Below are positions 25,862-33,719 of a DNA stretch of 59,844 bases, piece by piece. The notes under the pieces are model-generated. The model did no database searches. It saw only the letters and a program-made list of their open reading frames with translations, and was not told the origin of the DNA. The first letter of the stretch is position 1; every line of letters begins with the position of its first letter. Source of the stretch: an uncultured Clostridium sp. (GTDB taxonomy: Bacteria; Bacillota; Clostridia; Lachnospirales; Lachnospiraceae); NCBI RefSeq assembly GCF_900547735.1, contig NZ_URHZ01000027.1:1-59844 (forward strand), written 5' to 3'. A program made the position numbers and the translations under genes.

Positions 25862-26758
25862 ATGAAATTAAGAGACAGTTTTCACCCTTATGCAGCAGTT
25901 ACAATTTTCTTCTGGTCGCTGGCCTATGTGCTGACGCGGCTTACGCTTCAGTATTTTACCGCTTTTTCACTGGGATTTTTAAGGTATTTGATTGCCTCCT
26001 GCGCCCTTATTGCGGTTGCCGTCCTGACAAAGATGAAGCTGCCGGGTAGGGCCGATCTGCCGTGGTTTCTGGCTGCGGGCGGGATTGGTTTCTTTTTGTA
26101 TATGATTGCCTTCAACCAGGGGCAGGCCACGGTTACAGCCGCCACAGGCAGTGTCGTAATCGCTTCGGTGCCCGTGTTTACCGCGCTTTTGGCCCGGTTT
26201 ATCTATCGGGAAAAACTGCGTGCATTCCAGTGGGCGGCGATTCTGGTTGAGTTTATCGGCGTTGCCGTACTGACATTGATGAACGGCGTCTTTTCCATCA
26301 ATGCGGGGCTTTTCTGGCTGTTTCTTGCGGCGCTGGCATTGAGCGGCTATAATCTGTTACAGCGGAAACTGACGGAAACCTGCACCGCGTTGCAGACCTC
26401 TACATACAGCATTTTTGTCGGGACAATCCTGCTGGCGGTCTTTGCGCCGGCCTCCATCGGTGAGGTTTCCCATGCGCCTGCGATCCAGTATCTTTATCTT
26501 GCGGTTTTGGGCATCGGTTCCAGTGCCATTGCCTATGTTTCATGGGCCATGGCGTTCGCCAGGGCAAAGCAGATATCTCAGGTCAGCAACTATATGTTTA
26601 TCACGCCCTTTTTGACGAGCATTCTGGGTTTTCTGCTTGCCGGTGAAGTCCCCGATTCCGCAACACTGATTGGCGGCGGAATTATCCTTTTGGGCGTGCT
26701 GATTTTCAATTTTGGAGGGAAATTTCGGGGGCAGGAACGGAACGTGCCTGAGGAATAG
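25862..26758 (+). CDS. EamA/DMT-family transporter, 298 aa
   Basis: Drug/metabolite transporter with ten predicted helices in two EamA repeats (about 10-140 and 150-285). Typical parts are FLRYLIASCALIAVAV, MIAFNQGQATVTAATGSVVIA and AYVSWAMAFARAKQISQVSN. Substrates in this family are amino acids, sugars or other metabolites. ATG 25862 follows CGGAGGA by a good distance; ATG 25856 and TTG 25841 are in frame but too close to or before the SD. Confidence 0.92.
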   Translation: MKLRDSFHPYAAVTIFFWSLAYVLTRLTLQYFTAFSLGFLRYLIASCALIAVAVLTKMKLPGRADLPWFLAAGGIGFFLYMIAFNQGQATVTAATGSVVIASVPVFTALLARFIYREKLRAFQWAAILVEFIGVAVLTLMNGVFSINAGLFWLFLAALALSGYNLLQRKLTETCTALQTSTYSIFVGTILLAVFAPASIGEVSHAPAIQYLYLAVLGIGSSAIAYVSWAMAFARAKQISQVSNYMFITPFLTSILGFLLAGEVPDSATLIGGGIILLGVLIFNFGGKFRGQERNVPEE

Positions 26759-26989
26759 GAAGAGAAGGCCGCCCGTTCCTCAGTGGAACTTCCCGTAATA
26801 ATTACGTTAAGAAATACCGTCCATGTTTCAACTGTCCGTTAACCTTCCGCTAACCTATCTTTCATATTTCTTTATTTTATTTAAAGACAGCGAAAGGATC
26901 ATTAAAACACCGCAAAGGAACGTCCGGATCCCTTCCCTTTTTTTAAAACATGAATAGAATGGAGGTAGGTAGAGAAGGAGGGACAATAT

Positions 26990-27133
26990 ATGAATCTGGT
27001 TGCGATTTTACTTATTATTGTTTACGCGGTGATTGGAGGGCTTTCCACCGCTGTATTAACGATAAGCCTGCCGGCGCTGATTATCTGGAAGTTTTACAGA
27101 AAAATCAAGTACAAAAAAGCATGGACTGATTAG
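26990..27133 (+). CDS. Small membrane protein, 47 aa
   Basis: A 47-codon reading frame with an excellent ribosome binding site (AAGGAGGGACAATAT, then ATG at 26990). It encodes a hydrophobic helix spanning about residues 3-33 and a basic C-terminal tail (KFYRKIKYKKAW). It is followed by a strong terminator at 27172, so it forms its own unit. No homologous family is recognised. The SD quality, the positive-inside tail and the terminator argue that it is a real gene. It might be a toxin-like peptide or a small regulator of a membrane complex; neither can be shown from sequence. Confidence 0.65.
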   Translation: MNLVAILLIIVYAVIGGLSTAVLTISLPALIIWKFYRKIKYKKAWTD

Positions 27134-27171
27134 GAGTAGTCAGAATAATGAATAAATGCAGGGAAATCATT

Positions 27172-27227
27172 AAAAAAATGAGTTGCCCGCTGCCGGGATA
27201 TCCGGGCGGTGGACAACTCATTTTTTT
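27172..27227. terminator. Bidirectional rho-independent terminator
   Basis: A-run plus TGAGTTG on the left and CAACTCA plus T-run on the right enclose a second GC-rich hairpin with CCGGGATATCCGG. It ends the small membrane protein transcript. Confidence 0.85.
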
Positions 27228-27377
27228 GTATTGCAAAGCAGTGGAATGTGCGCGGGCCATTCGGGTTACCGGGCGCCGCGTGTACAGTGACGCATTCGCA
27301 GGACTGCCGGACGGCCTGAGGAGATCTCCGATTGATATGGGCAATTGGCGAGAACTTTCCGGTACCGGTTCTTTGTA

Positions 27378-27407
27378 TTGCCAGCCTGTCCGCAGCGATG
27401 CTATAAT
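27378..27407 (+). promoter_or_regulatory. Promoter of the lux-like cassette
   Basis: TTGCCA (27378-27383), 18-bp spacer, TATAAT (27402-27407) with upstream TGC. The start near 27414 leaves about 59 nt of leader before the LuxE-like gene. Nothing else was seen in 27228-27377. Confidence 0.65.
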
Positions 27408-27472
27408 GACTTTAAAAAGAGAACGGGTCACTGTGGATACACGACTGGTTCAGAAGAAAAACGGAGACGATT

Positions 27473-28606
27473 ATGGATATAGATTTGATAAGGCTGTTTG
27501 CGACGCGCCGGCCCTATGGCGGAGAAAAAAACAGAATACGTTTTTTTCGTGCAATGAAACGGAAGACAGCCTGTTTTCTTAAGCGTTCCCCGGAATACCG
27601 CGCCATCTGCGCCGATGCCGGTTTCACCCCGCGGGACTTGAGAAGCGTGGGAGATCTGCGGAAGCTTCCCGTCATACCTACCCTGTATTTTAAAAGAAAT
27701 CATATAGGAATCAGGCGCGGCCCGGCCATTTTAGTGACTTCCTCCGGCACGGGAGGTTCCGTCAGCCGGATCCGGTACACGCCAGGGGAACTGTGCCTTC
27801 TGGCGGCAATGGCTGCCAATCTGGGGCGGGTGCACCGCCTTTTTTCTCTGAGGCCGGTTCATTATATTATGCTGGGATATCAGCCGGTGAGGGAGAATAA
27901 GGCGGTAATCTCCAAAACCGCCTATCTTTCAACCTGGTATGCACCAGGCCTCGACCGGACGTATGCCCTGGAATACAGAAGAGGGAGAAATGGCGCCGAT
28001 GGAGGATACAGGCTGAATCTGAAGGGAGTTCTCAATAAGCTGGTAACGTTCTCTTCGGGAAGGAATCCGGTCAGGATTGTGGGATTTCCCTCCTATACCT
28101 GCTTTTTGCTCAGAAAAATGAAGGAGGAGCGGATAAGCTGTAAACTTCCTGCCGGATCCAGGGTGATGCTGGGCGGAGGATGGAAACAGTTTGCAGGAGA
28201 TGAGATTCCAAAGGAGGAGCTGTATTCCCTGATATGGGAGGTGCTCGGCATCGGGGAGAACCATGTCCATGAATTTTTTGGTGCAGCCGAACATCCGGTG
28301 CTTTACTGTAGCTGCCGGAACCATCATTTTCATATACCGGCGTATGCCAATGTGCTGATCCGGGACGCGGGAACCCTGAAGATCCTGCCGAGGGGCCGGG
28401 CGGGTCTGGTAAATCTGATGACTCCCATCGGTTCGGATCTCCCCCTGATGAGTGTGATGACCGACGATATCGGTGTATTGTATGATGGAAAAGACTGTGG
28501 CTGCGGTATAGAAGGCGCATACCTCAAGCTGCTTGGGCGGACCGGGGCAAAAGGCGTCAAAACGTGTGCCGCCGGAGCTGCGGAGTACTGGCGGCAGGAG
28601 GAGTGA
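27473..28606 (+). CDS. LuxE-like acyl-protein synthetase / adenylating enzyme, 377 aa
   Basis: ANL-superfamily enzyme of the LuxE group, which activates a fatty acid with ATP and holds it on a cysteine for the LuxC reductase. The P-loop-like motif TSSGTGGSVSRI (about 89-100), the segment IVGFPSYTCFLL, HEFFGAAEHPVLY and a late TDDIG motif fit this group. Cys365 near the C-terminus is where LuxE of luminous bacteria carries its acylated cysteine (known to be near residue 362-364). ATG 27473 has GGAG at 27460-27463. It is the first gene of a set with an alpha/beta hydrolase and a LuxC-like protein. A PaaK-like CoA ligase is the main alternative. Confidence 0.8.
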   Translation: MDIDLIRLFATRRPYGGEKNRIRFFRAMKRKTACFLKRSPEYRAICADAGFTPRDLRSVGDLRKLPVIPTLYFKRNHIGIRRGPAILVTSSGTGGSVSRIRYTPGELCLLAAMAANLGRVHRLFSLRPVHYIMLGYQPVRENKAVISKTAYLSTWYAPGLDRTYALEYRRGRNGADGGYRLNLKGVLNKLVTFSSGRNPVRIVGFPSYTCFLLRKMKEERISCKLPAGSRVMLGGGWKQFAGDEIPKEELYSLIWEVLGIGENHVHEFFGAAEHPVLYCSCRNHHFHIPAYANVLIRDAGTLKILPRGRAGLVNLMTPIGSDLPLMSVMTDDIGVLYDGKDCGCGIEGAYLKLLGRTGAKGVKTCAAGAAEYWRQEE

Positions 28607-28620
28607 CGGTGAAACCGACG

Positions 28621-28800
28621 CGGCCATATGGGCAACAGCGCGGCCATGCATGAAACAGCGCGGCCATGCATGAAACAGCGCGGCCATGCATGAAACAGCG
28701 CGGCCATGCATGAAATAGCGCGGCCATGCATGAAACAACGCGACCATATGGGAACCGACGCGGCCATGCATGAAACCGACACGGCCATGTGGATGACAAC
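28621..28800. repeat. 20-bp tandem array between the LuxE-like and hydrolase genes
   Basis: Eight consecutive 20-bp units from 28621 to 28780, plus a worn ninth, with consensus CGGCCATGCATGAAACAGCG. Two units carry CCATATGG in place of CCATGCATG; both cores (CATGCATG and CCATATGG) are themselves palindromes. The array begins just after the luxE-like stop (28606). There are no spacers, so it is not a CRISPR. The reading frames it creates are artefacts. It could be an iteron-like binding array or a slippage-prone minisatellite. Confidence 0.9.
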
Positions 28801-28917
28801 GCCGATATGATAAACGGCGCGGTACCGGATGAAAAAAGAGAGAAAAAAAGCAGGTACAAGCGGCATTTCCCGGCGGCTCCGTATAAAATAGAAGTAAAGC
28901 CACCAAAGGATATTGAT

Positions 28918-29871
28918 ATGATAAAGAGAATTCCGCTGGAAAAGGCGGCCCTGCAGGTCTGCATCGACAACTCAAAACCGCCCCTGATTTTTCAACTGCC
29001 GCCGTGGCAGGGCAGGATGAAGCTGGATGAGGCGCAGAATGCCCCCGTTTATATGTACCCGGCCTCCGTCGGCATGACGAATTTTAATACAGGAAGATGG
29101 GGCGTGATCCGCGTTTACATTGTGAGGCCGGAAAATTGTTCCCCGGATGCCGACACGATCCTTTACATTCACGGCGCGGGCTGGGTATTCGGAAATTTCC
29201 ACACCCATGAGAAGCTGGTCAGGGAGCTGGCGGCGCGTACGGGTTCCGTCGTTGTTTTCCCGGAGTACAGCCTGTCGCCGGAGGCAAAGTATCCCACAGC
29301 CATTGAGCAGTGTTACAGTCTGCTGTGCGCCCTTCCCGCGTTTACCCGGGAGACGGGAGGACCGTTTAACCTGGACCGTTTAAGCGTTGCGGGAGACAGC
29401 GTCGGAGGCAACATGGCGATCGCCATGACGCTGATGGCTAAGTTCCGGTGCGGTCCCGGGATTGCAAGACAGCTTCTTTTTTATCCCGTCACCAATGCCT
29501 GTTTTGATACCTGCACCTACCGGGAATTTGCAACGGACTACTATCTGTACCGGGATGGAATGATCTGGTTCTGGAACCAGTATACCCGGTGTGAAGCCGA
29601 CCGTGCGCAGATTACGGCGTCTCCGCTGAGAGCGGGACTCGAACAGCTTGCCGGACTTCCACCGGCCCTGATCATTAACGGGGAGGCGGATGTGCTGCGC
29701 GACGAAGGGGAGGCCTATGCATCAAAGCTTTTGCAGGCCGGGGTCGATGTGACGTCGGTGCGCATCAGGGCGACGATCCATGATTTTGTGATGCTGAATG
29801 CACTGGATCAGACTAATGCATGCAGGGCGGCCATGGATCTGGCCGTAAGCTGGTTTCTGAGAAAAGGATAA
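28918..29871 (+). CDS. Alpha/beta hydrolase of the HSL (Hydrolase_3) family, 317 aa
   Basis: Serine esterase of the hormone-sensitive-lipase group. The oxyanion-hole motif is HGAGWVFGNFHTHEKL, the nucleophile elbow GDSVGGNMAIAM, the acid lies in GEADVLRDEGEAY and the histidine in HDFVML. It may act as thioesterase/acyltransferase in the place of LuxD, which is also an alpha/beta hydrolase; this is inference from its position between LuxE- and LuxC-like genes. ATG 28918 follows AAAGGA and gives the usual family length. In-frame starts at 28789 (GTG) and 28807 lie in or beside the tandem array and would add a basic N-terminus. Confidence 0.85.
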   Translation: MIKRIPLEKAALQVCIDNSKPPLIFQLPPWQGRMKLDEAQNAPVYMYPASVGMTNFNTGRWGVIRVYIVRPENCSPDADTILYIHGAGWVFGNFHTHEKLVRELAARTGSVVVFPEYSLSPEAKYPTAIEQCYSLLCALPAFTRETGGPFNLDRLSVAGDSVGGNMAIAMTLMAKFRCGPGIARQLLFYPVTNACFDTCTYREFATDYYLYRDGMIWFWNQYTRCEADRAQITASPLRAGLEQLAGLPPALIINGEADVLRDEGEAYASKLLQAGVDVTSVRIRATIHDFVMLNALDQTNACRAAMDLAVSWFLRKG

Positions 29872-29891
29872 CAATAGCGAGAGGGTACGAT

Positions 29892-31361
29892 ATGATTTTT
29901 ATGAACGGAAAAATATCTGATTCCGTGAATTACAAAATGGCAATCAGGCTGATGGACAAACGGATTACAAGAACCCTCTCCGGGGAGAAGCTTGACCCGG
30001 AGAGAGTGATAAACGCGGCCGGAAGGATGGCCGAGGATGCGATGTCGGGAAAATTTGACCGGGAATTTGCACGGTATCTGCAGCCGGGCGGCAGTCAGCC
30101 GGGGAAGGAACCTTTGAGCTTTCACGACGGCCTGTCTGCTGCAATGGCGGAATTGTTCCGCGCGGACTCTCTGAGAAAGAAGTTTCAACTGGAACTGTCC
30201 GGGTTCCCGGACAGCAGTGCGGAAGGAAAACGTTTCCGCCGCCTTCCGATAGGCGTGCTCCTCCATATCGCGGCAGGAAACGCGGAGGGACTGCCTGCAT
30301 ACAGCGTATTGGAGGGCCTTTTGGCCGGCAATATCAATATTCTGAAACTCCCGGCCGGGGATGACGGACTGTCGCTTTTTATACTGAAAAAGCTGACGGA
30401 ATATGAACCGGTCCTGAAAGAGTATATTTACGTGATGGACACGCCCTCCGGGGATGAAAAGACGATGAAAATGATGATGCGGCTGGCCGGGGGCATTGCC
30501 GTCTGGGGCTCCGACGAGACTATCCTGGCGGTGAGAAGAAGCGCGCCCGCCAATGTAAAGCTGATAGAATGGGGCCACCGCCTCAGTTTCGCCTACATTG
30601 ACGACCTTGACGCACCGGAGGAGAAACTCGGTGCGCTGGCGCGCCATATTTTCAGCACAAAACAGCTTCTATGCAGTTCCTGTCAGGTGATTTATCTGAA
30701 TACGGTTGATTTTGAGGATGTAAAGAAGTTCGGAAGACGTTTCGCAAAGATAATGAAACGGGAAGAGGGGACGGAGGGAAACTCACCTTTTATTCAGGGA
30801 AAAGTCACGGTGGAGCTGATGACCAGAAGACTGGAACGGGTTAGCAGGAAGGGCTGCCGGGCGTCAGAGAAGACGCAGGTAAACCGGGCGTCAGGGAAGA
30901 TGCAGGCAAGCCGGGCGTCAGGGAAGGCGCAGGTAAACCGGGCGTCAGGGAAGACGCAGGCATGCCGGAAAATGGAGCAGGCGCCATCATGCTGTGTGTA
31001 CAGGGCCGGCAGCGGCAGCGTCATCTGTATGGACGACAATAAACTGGAGGTCTCCGGCCAGTTCGGCAACGTGCTTGTCAAACCCCTGCCGAGAGAACAG
31101 ATTATTACCGCCCTCTATTCGTCCAAACGCCATCTTCAAACGGTGGGAATGTATCCGGAAAGCCGGGAACTGGGGCGGCTGTTTGAACAGTGCGGCCTGA
31201 CCAGTCTGTGCGGTCTGGAAAACATGAGTGAATTTGAAATTACAGGCTCCCATGACGGAACCTTTGCACTTAGAGAGTATACGAGAATTGCAGAGTATAA
31301 AAACAAAATAACAGAAACCGGGCTGGATGCAAGTGCCAAAGGCCAAAGTGCCAAGGGCTAA
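29892..31361 (+). CDS. LuxC-like acyl-CoA/acyl-protein reductase, 489 aa
   Basis: Aldehyde-dehydrogenase-fold reductase of the LuxC family, which converts an activated acyl group to an aldehyde with NADPH. Typical features are RLPIGVLLHIAAGNAEGLP, GGIAVWGSDETI, WGHRLSFAYID and the cysteine region TKQLLCSSCQVIYL (C261/C264), matching the ACSS-type catalytic cysteine of LuxC. Residues about 323-358 are four 9-aa repeats (RASGKTQVN) not found in LuxC proteins I know. The C-terminus ends in a short repeat (SAKGQSAKG). The start at 29892 follows GAGAGGGTA. It lies 20 nt behind the hydrolase gene. Confidence 0.85.
   Translation: MIFMNGKISDSVNYKMAIRLMDKRITRTLSGEKLDPERVINAAGRMAEDAMSGKFDREFARYLQPGGSQPGKEPLSFHDGLSAAMAELFRADSLRKKFQLELSGFPDSSAEGKRFRRLPIGVLLHIAAGNAEGLPAYSVLEGLLAGNINILKLPAGDDGLSLFILKKLTEYEPVLKEYIYVMDTPSGDEKTMKMMMRLAGGIAVWGSDETILAVRRSAPANVKLIEWGHRLSFAYIDDLDAPEEKLGALARHIFSTKQLLCSSCQVIYLNTVDFEDVKKFGRRFAKIMKREEGTEGNSPFIQGKVTVELMTRRLERVSRKGCRASEKTQVNRASGKMQASRASGKAQVNRASGKTQACRKMEQAPSCCVYRAGSGSVICMDDNKLEVSGQFGNVLVKPLPREQIITALYSSKRHLQTVGMYPESRELGRLFEQCGLTSLCGLENMSEFEITGSHDGTFALREYTRIAEYKNKITETGLDASAKGQSAKG
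30857..30964 (+). repeat. 27-bp in-frame tandem repeat (4 units) inside the LuxC-like gene
   Basis: Units at 30857, 30884, 30911 and 30938 each begin CCGGGCGTCA. The period of 27 bp keeps the frame and gives RASGKTQVN, RASGKMQAS, RASGKAQVN and RASGKTQAC (the first with E for G). Three 15-bp repeats follow at the gene's 3' end (31331-31375), spanning the stop codon. Confidence 0.9.
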
Positions 31362-31376
31362 AGCGCCAAAGACAAA

Positions 31377-31401
31377 GCCGCAGAGTATGGAACTCTGCGG
31401 C
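31377..31401 (-). terminator. Terminator between convergent luxC-like and blaR-like genes
   Basis: GCCGCAGAGT (31377-31386) pairs with ACTCTGCGGC (31392-31401). On the minus strand it is followed by TTTGTCTTT, so it fits best as the end of the BlaR-like transcript. The T-tail on the plus strand is poor. Confidence 0.6.
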
Positions 31402-31417
31402 GTGTCTGTTGCCGGTA

Positions 31418-33118
31418 TCAAGAATCCGGATATAAATCATGGATTCGTTTTTCCGCCCGCTTAGTTACCCTGTCTTCCAGGTCCTCCGGTTCATCCTGTG
31501 CCTGCCGGCGGGCTGATTCAATATAGTCCTGCGCCTTTTCTTTTGAAAGGGTTTCTATCCGGGCAATCCGGTTGGAGGAGTCCCTCACGACAGATAAATC
31601 AACCGAACCGGCTTCATCGGTCCAGAACGTATAAAAGAAACCGTCTTTTGTTCTCTCATCTACAAGCACCCTCACACGCTGTCCCTTGAAGTAGATGACG
31701 CCCTTTTCCGCATTAAAGGTAACTCCATAGGGTAGATACTCGCCATATTTCGTTTGGTTTGTTTCAGCTTCATTCTTTATGCCGTCTCTGATTTCATTTG
31801 TGCCGTCGTCATTTTTGGCGTCAAAGTCGAAAAATGCGGCGCGGCACTTTTCTGCGGCCTCTTTCGATATCGAATTTATGCCTGTAATCTCATTGGAAGA
31901 ATTGCGTGAGACAGAAAGGCAGGCGGTGCCGTCCTCATCATAGTAGAAGGACTCTGGATCAAAATTCGGATCCACGAAAAGTTTTACCTTCTGTCCGTTG
32001 TAAAGCAGTGTTTTTCCGTCGTCGGAAATGGAAATACCATAGGAGGAATACTTTGCATAGATATCGGGGGCAGGCAGGAATTTGTAGGCATAGGTGAAAT
32101 TGGGGGAAAAAACAACATGCTCTTTTGTGAAAACAGGATCATACGGCTCATTCTCCGCAGCGGCGGCGGAAGTGGCAAATGTGCTTCCAACAGTGGCTAC
32201 GACAGCACATGCAATAATTATGGTAAAAGTTGAAATCTTTTTAATTTTCATAATTGCCTCGATTCTTTCTTCAATCGCATTTTTACTAAAATGGCTGCAT
32301 AGCGGAGTCAGCCCGCTCTTTTGTTCCTCCATGTCGATCAGCGTGAGCGCATAGGCGGATTTTACGGTTTCTCCGAACATCCGGACTACTTTTTCATCAC
32401 AGGAGAGCTCAAGGTCCCGGTTTGCTAAAATATACATCACCCAGACCAGAGGATTGAACCAGTGTATGCACAGGGCTGCGGTCAGCAGAAGTTTTGTTCC
32501 CCCGTCAAAGCGCCGGATATGCACATATTCATGGGTAAAGATATACTGTAATTTTTTTGTGTCGGCCCAATCCGTTTGTGCCGGCATCAGAATAACGGGG
32601 CGGAATATTCCATAGGTAAGAGGGGCCGTAATGCTGTCTGACCTGCGGATTGAGAGTTTCCGGTTACAACGGTGGGATGCCAGCCATTCCACGGTAAAAT
32701 CATTTTCTGCCGGGAAGGAAGTCATAAAAGTGCGGCGGCATCTGATGTAGGCAATTGCAAAATAGAGAGCGCACAAAGCCGTTCCAACGATCCAGAGCCA
32801 TCCCCACAGAGTAATTCCGGCGGCAGAGGCGGGAACCGGCATGGCGGAGCCGGTTGGCATGACCGATGGGTGGATTGTTGCCGGAGTGGGAATGCCTGCT
32901 GCCGGAACAACGGGAATGTGTACGGCTTCCGGGCGGTTGGCAAGGGAATAGATGCTTAGCGGCGAGGGCAGCGAGAATGGAACCAGCAGCCGTATCAGAA
33001 CAATACCCCACAGGGCAATAAACGTCGCCTTGGGCAGGCGGTTGATGAAAAGCGCCCGTATAACCGTGATAATCAAAATCATAACGGCAGCAGAAAAACT
33101 CATTTGCAGCAGACTCAT
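31418..33118 (-). CDS. BlaR1/MecR1-type M56 metallopeptidase sensor with an unusual extracellular domain, 566 aa
   Basis: Integral membrane zinc protease that relieves BlaI-type repression. It has four or more N-terminal helices, the zinc motif HEYVH (residues 196-200), and the downstream ELSCDEKVV. After a last helix (about 295-318) comes an extracellular part of about 245 residues. This is not the penicillin-binding domain of true BlaR1 (no SxxK seen). Instead it holds two related copies of a short module: YGISISDDGKTLLYNGQKV with LSVSRNSSNEI, and YGVTFNAEKGVIYFKGQRV with LSVVRDSSNRI. The signal is therefore probably not a beta-lactam. It overlaps the blaI-like gene by 4 nt. Confidence 0.88.
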   Translation of the reverse strand: MSLLQMSFSAAVMILIITVIRALFINRLPKATFIALWGIVLIRLLVPFSLPSPLSIYSLANRPEAVHIPVVPAAGIPTPATIHPSVMPTGSAMPVPASAAGITLWGWLWIVGTALCALYFAIAYIRCRRTFMTSFPAENDFTVEWLASHRCNRKLSIRRSDSITAPLTYGIFRPVILMPAQTDWADTKKLQYIFTHEYVHIRRFDGGTKLLLTAALCIHWFNPLVWVMYILANRDLELSCDEKVVRMFGETVKSAYALTLIDMEEQKSGLTPLCSHFSKNAIEERIEAIMKIKKISTFTIIIACAVVATVGSTFATSAAAAENEPYDPVFTKEHVVFSPNFTYAYKFLPAPDIYAKYSSYGISISDDGKTLLYNGQKVKLFVDPNFDPESFYYDEDGTACLSVSRNSSNEITGINSISKEAAEKCRAAFFDFDAKNDDGTNEIRDGIKNEAETNQTKYGEYLPYGVTFNAEKGVIYFKGQRVRVLVDERTKDGFFYTFWTDEAGSVDLSVVRDSSNRIARIETLSKEKAQDYIESARRQAQDEPEDLEDRVTKRAEKRIHDLYPDS

Positions 33119-33486
33119 GATTCATCACCCCCCAACTCTTCAACCATCTGTCTCAGCTTTCCAACCTGCTCCGCAGACAGATTTTTTCTGCCCAGCAGAG
33201 AGGCAAACAGTTTATCAACAGAGCCGTCAAACACCTTGTGCAGCAGCTCGTCGGTTTCCTGTTCCTGCACCTGTTCCCGCGGAATAAGCGCACGGCATAC
33301 AAAGTTTGGCTCGATCCGTTCCACGGCTCCCTTTTTGATACACCGCTTCAGCAGGGTATAGGTAGTATTGACATTCCAGCCGTACCTCTCATTCATCACA
33401 TCGGCAACGTGCTTTGCCATCGTGTCGCCCTCTTTCCAGAGAACATCCATAACTTTAATTTCGCTGTCTACCAGTTTAATATCCAT
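33115..33486 (-). CDS. BlaI/MecI/CopY-family transcriptional repressor, 123 aa
   Basis: Winged-helix repressor (residues about 5-75) with KLVDSEIKVMDVLWKEGD, VADVMNERYGWNVNTTYTLLKRCIKKGAVER, followed by a dimerisation and cleavage region. BlaI proteins are cut after their partner BlaR protease is triggered. ATG 33486 follows GAGGTGA; GTG 33495 is in frame but lies on the SD. It is the first gene of a two-gene operon behind a promoter with a perfect inverted repeat. Confidence 0.92.
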   Translation of the reverse strand: MDIKLVDSEIKVMDVLWKEGDTMAKHVADVMNERYGWNVNTTYTLLKRCIKKGAVERIEPNFVCRALIPREQVQEQETDELLHKVFDGSVDKLFASLLGRKNLSAEQVGKLRQMVEELGGDES

Positions 33487-33509
33487 TCGATTCACCTCGT
33501 TTCACTTAT

Positions 33510-33581
33510 AAGACTGGAGTAGTACCTCATACTCATATACTACTCCAGTCTTAAGAGAATGTCAATACTACATCTGTCTTA
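33510..33581 (-). promoter_or_regulatory. blaI-blaR promoter with 15-bp inverted-repeat operator
   Basis: On the minus strand TTGACA (complement of 33560-33565), 17 bp, TAGTAT (complement of 33537-33542). AAGACTGGAGTAGTA (33510-33524) and TACTACTCCAGTCTT (33538-33552) form a perfect 15-bp inverted repeat with a 13-nt spacer covering the -10. A third, weaker half-site TACTACATCTGTCTT lies at 33567-33581. TACTAC half-sites are typical of BlaI/MecI operators. Confidence 0.8.
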
Positions 33582-33719
33582 TTTTGGAATTTTAAGGGAT
33601 TTGACTCACCGCCTTTCCGCTCCTTGCCATATGAGGTTCCAAAAGGTATAATGAAACGGTCGGCGGGTCGGATAAAGACTTGCTTTTTTCTTTTCACACG
33701 GCGGCAAATAGGATATCGG

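Noticed and set aside
27148..27582. 144-aa frame before the LuxE-like gene
   Set aside because: It runs through a terminator and the cassette promoter and overlaps the start of the LuxE-like gene.
28621..28800. CRISPR array
   Set aside because: Units are directly adjacent without spacers and no cas genes are present.
28330..28975. Minus-strand frames of 137-348 aa opposite the LuxE-like gene
   Set aside because: Their repeats (MHGRAVSCMAALFHAWP) come from translating the 20-bp tandem array, and the rest is shadow of the LuxE-like gene.
27473..31361. True bioluminescence operon
   Set aside because: No luxA/luxB-like luciferase gene in the window, and the host is probably anaerobic.
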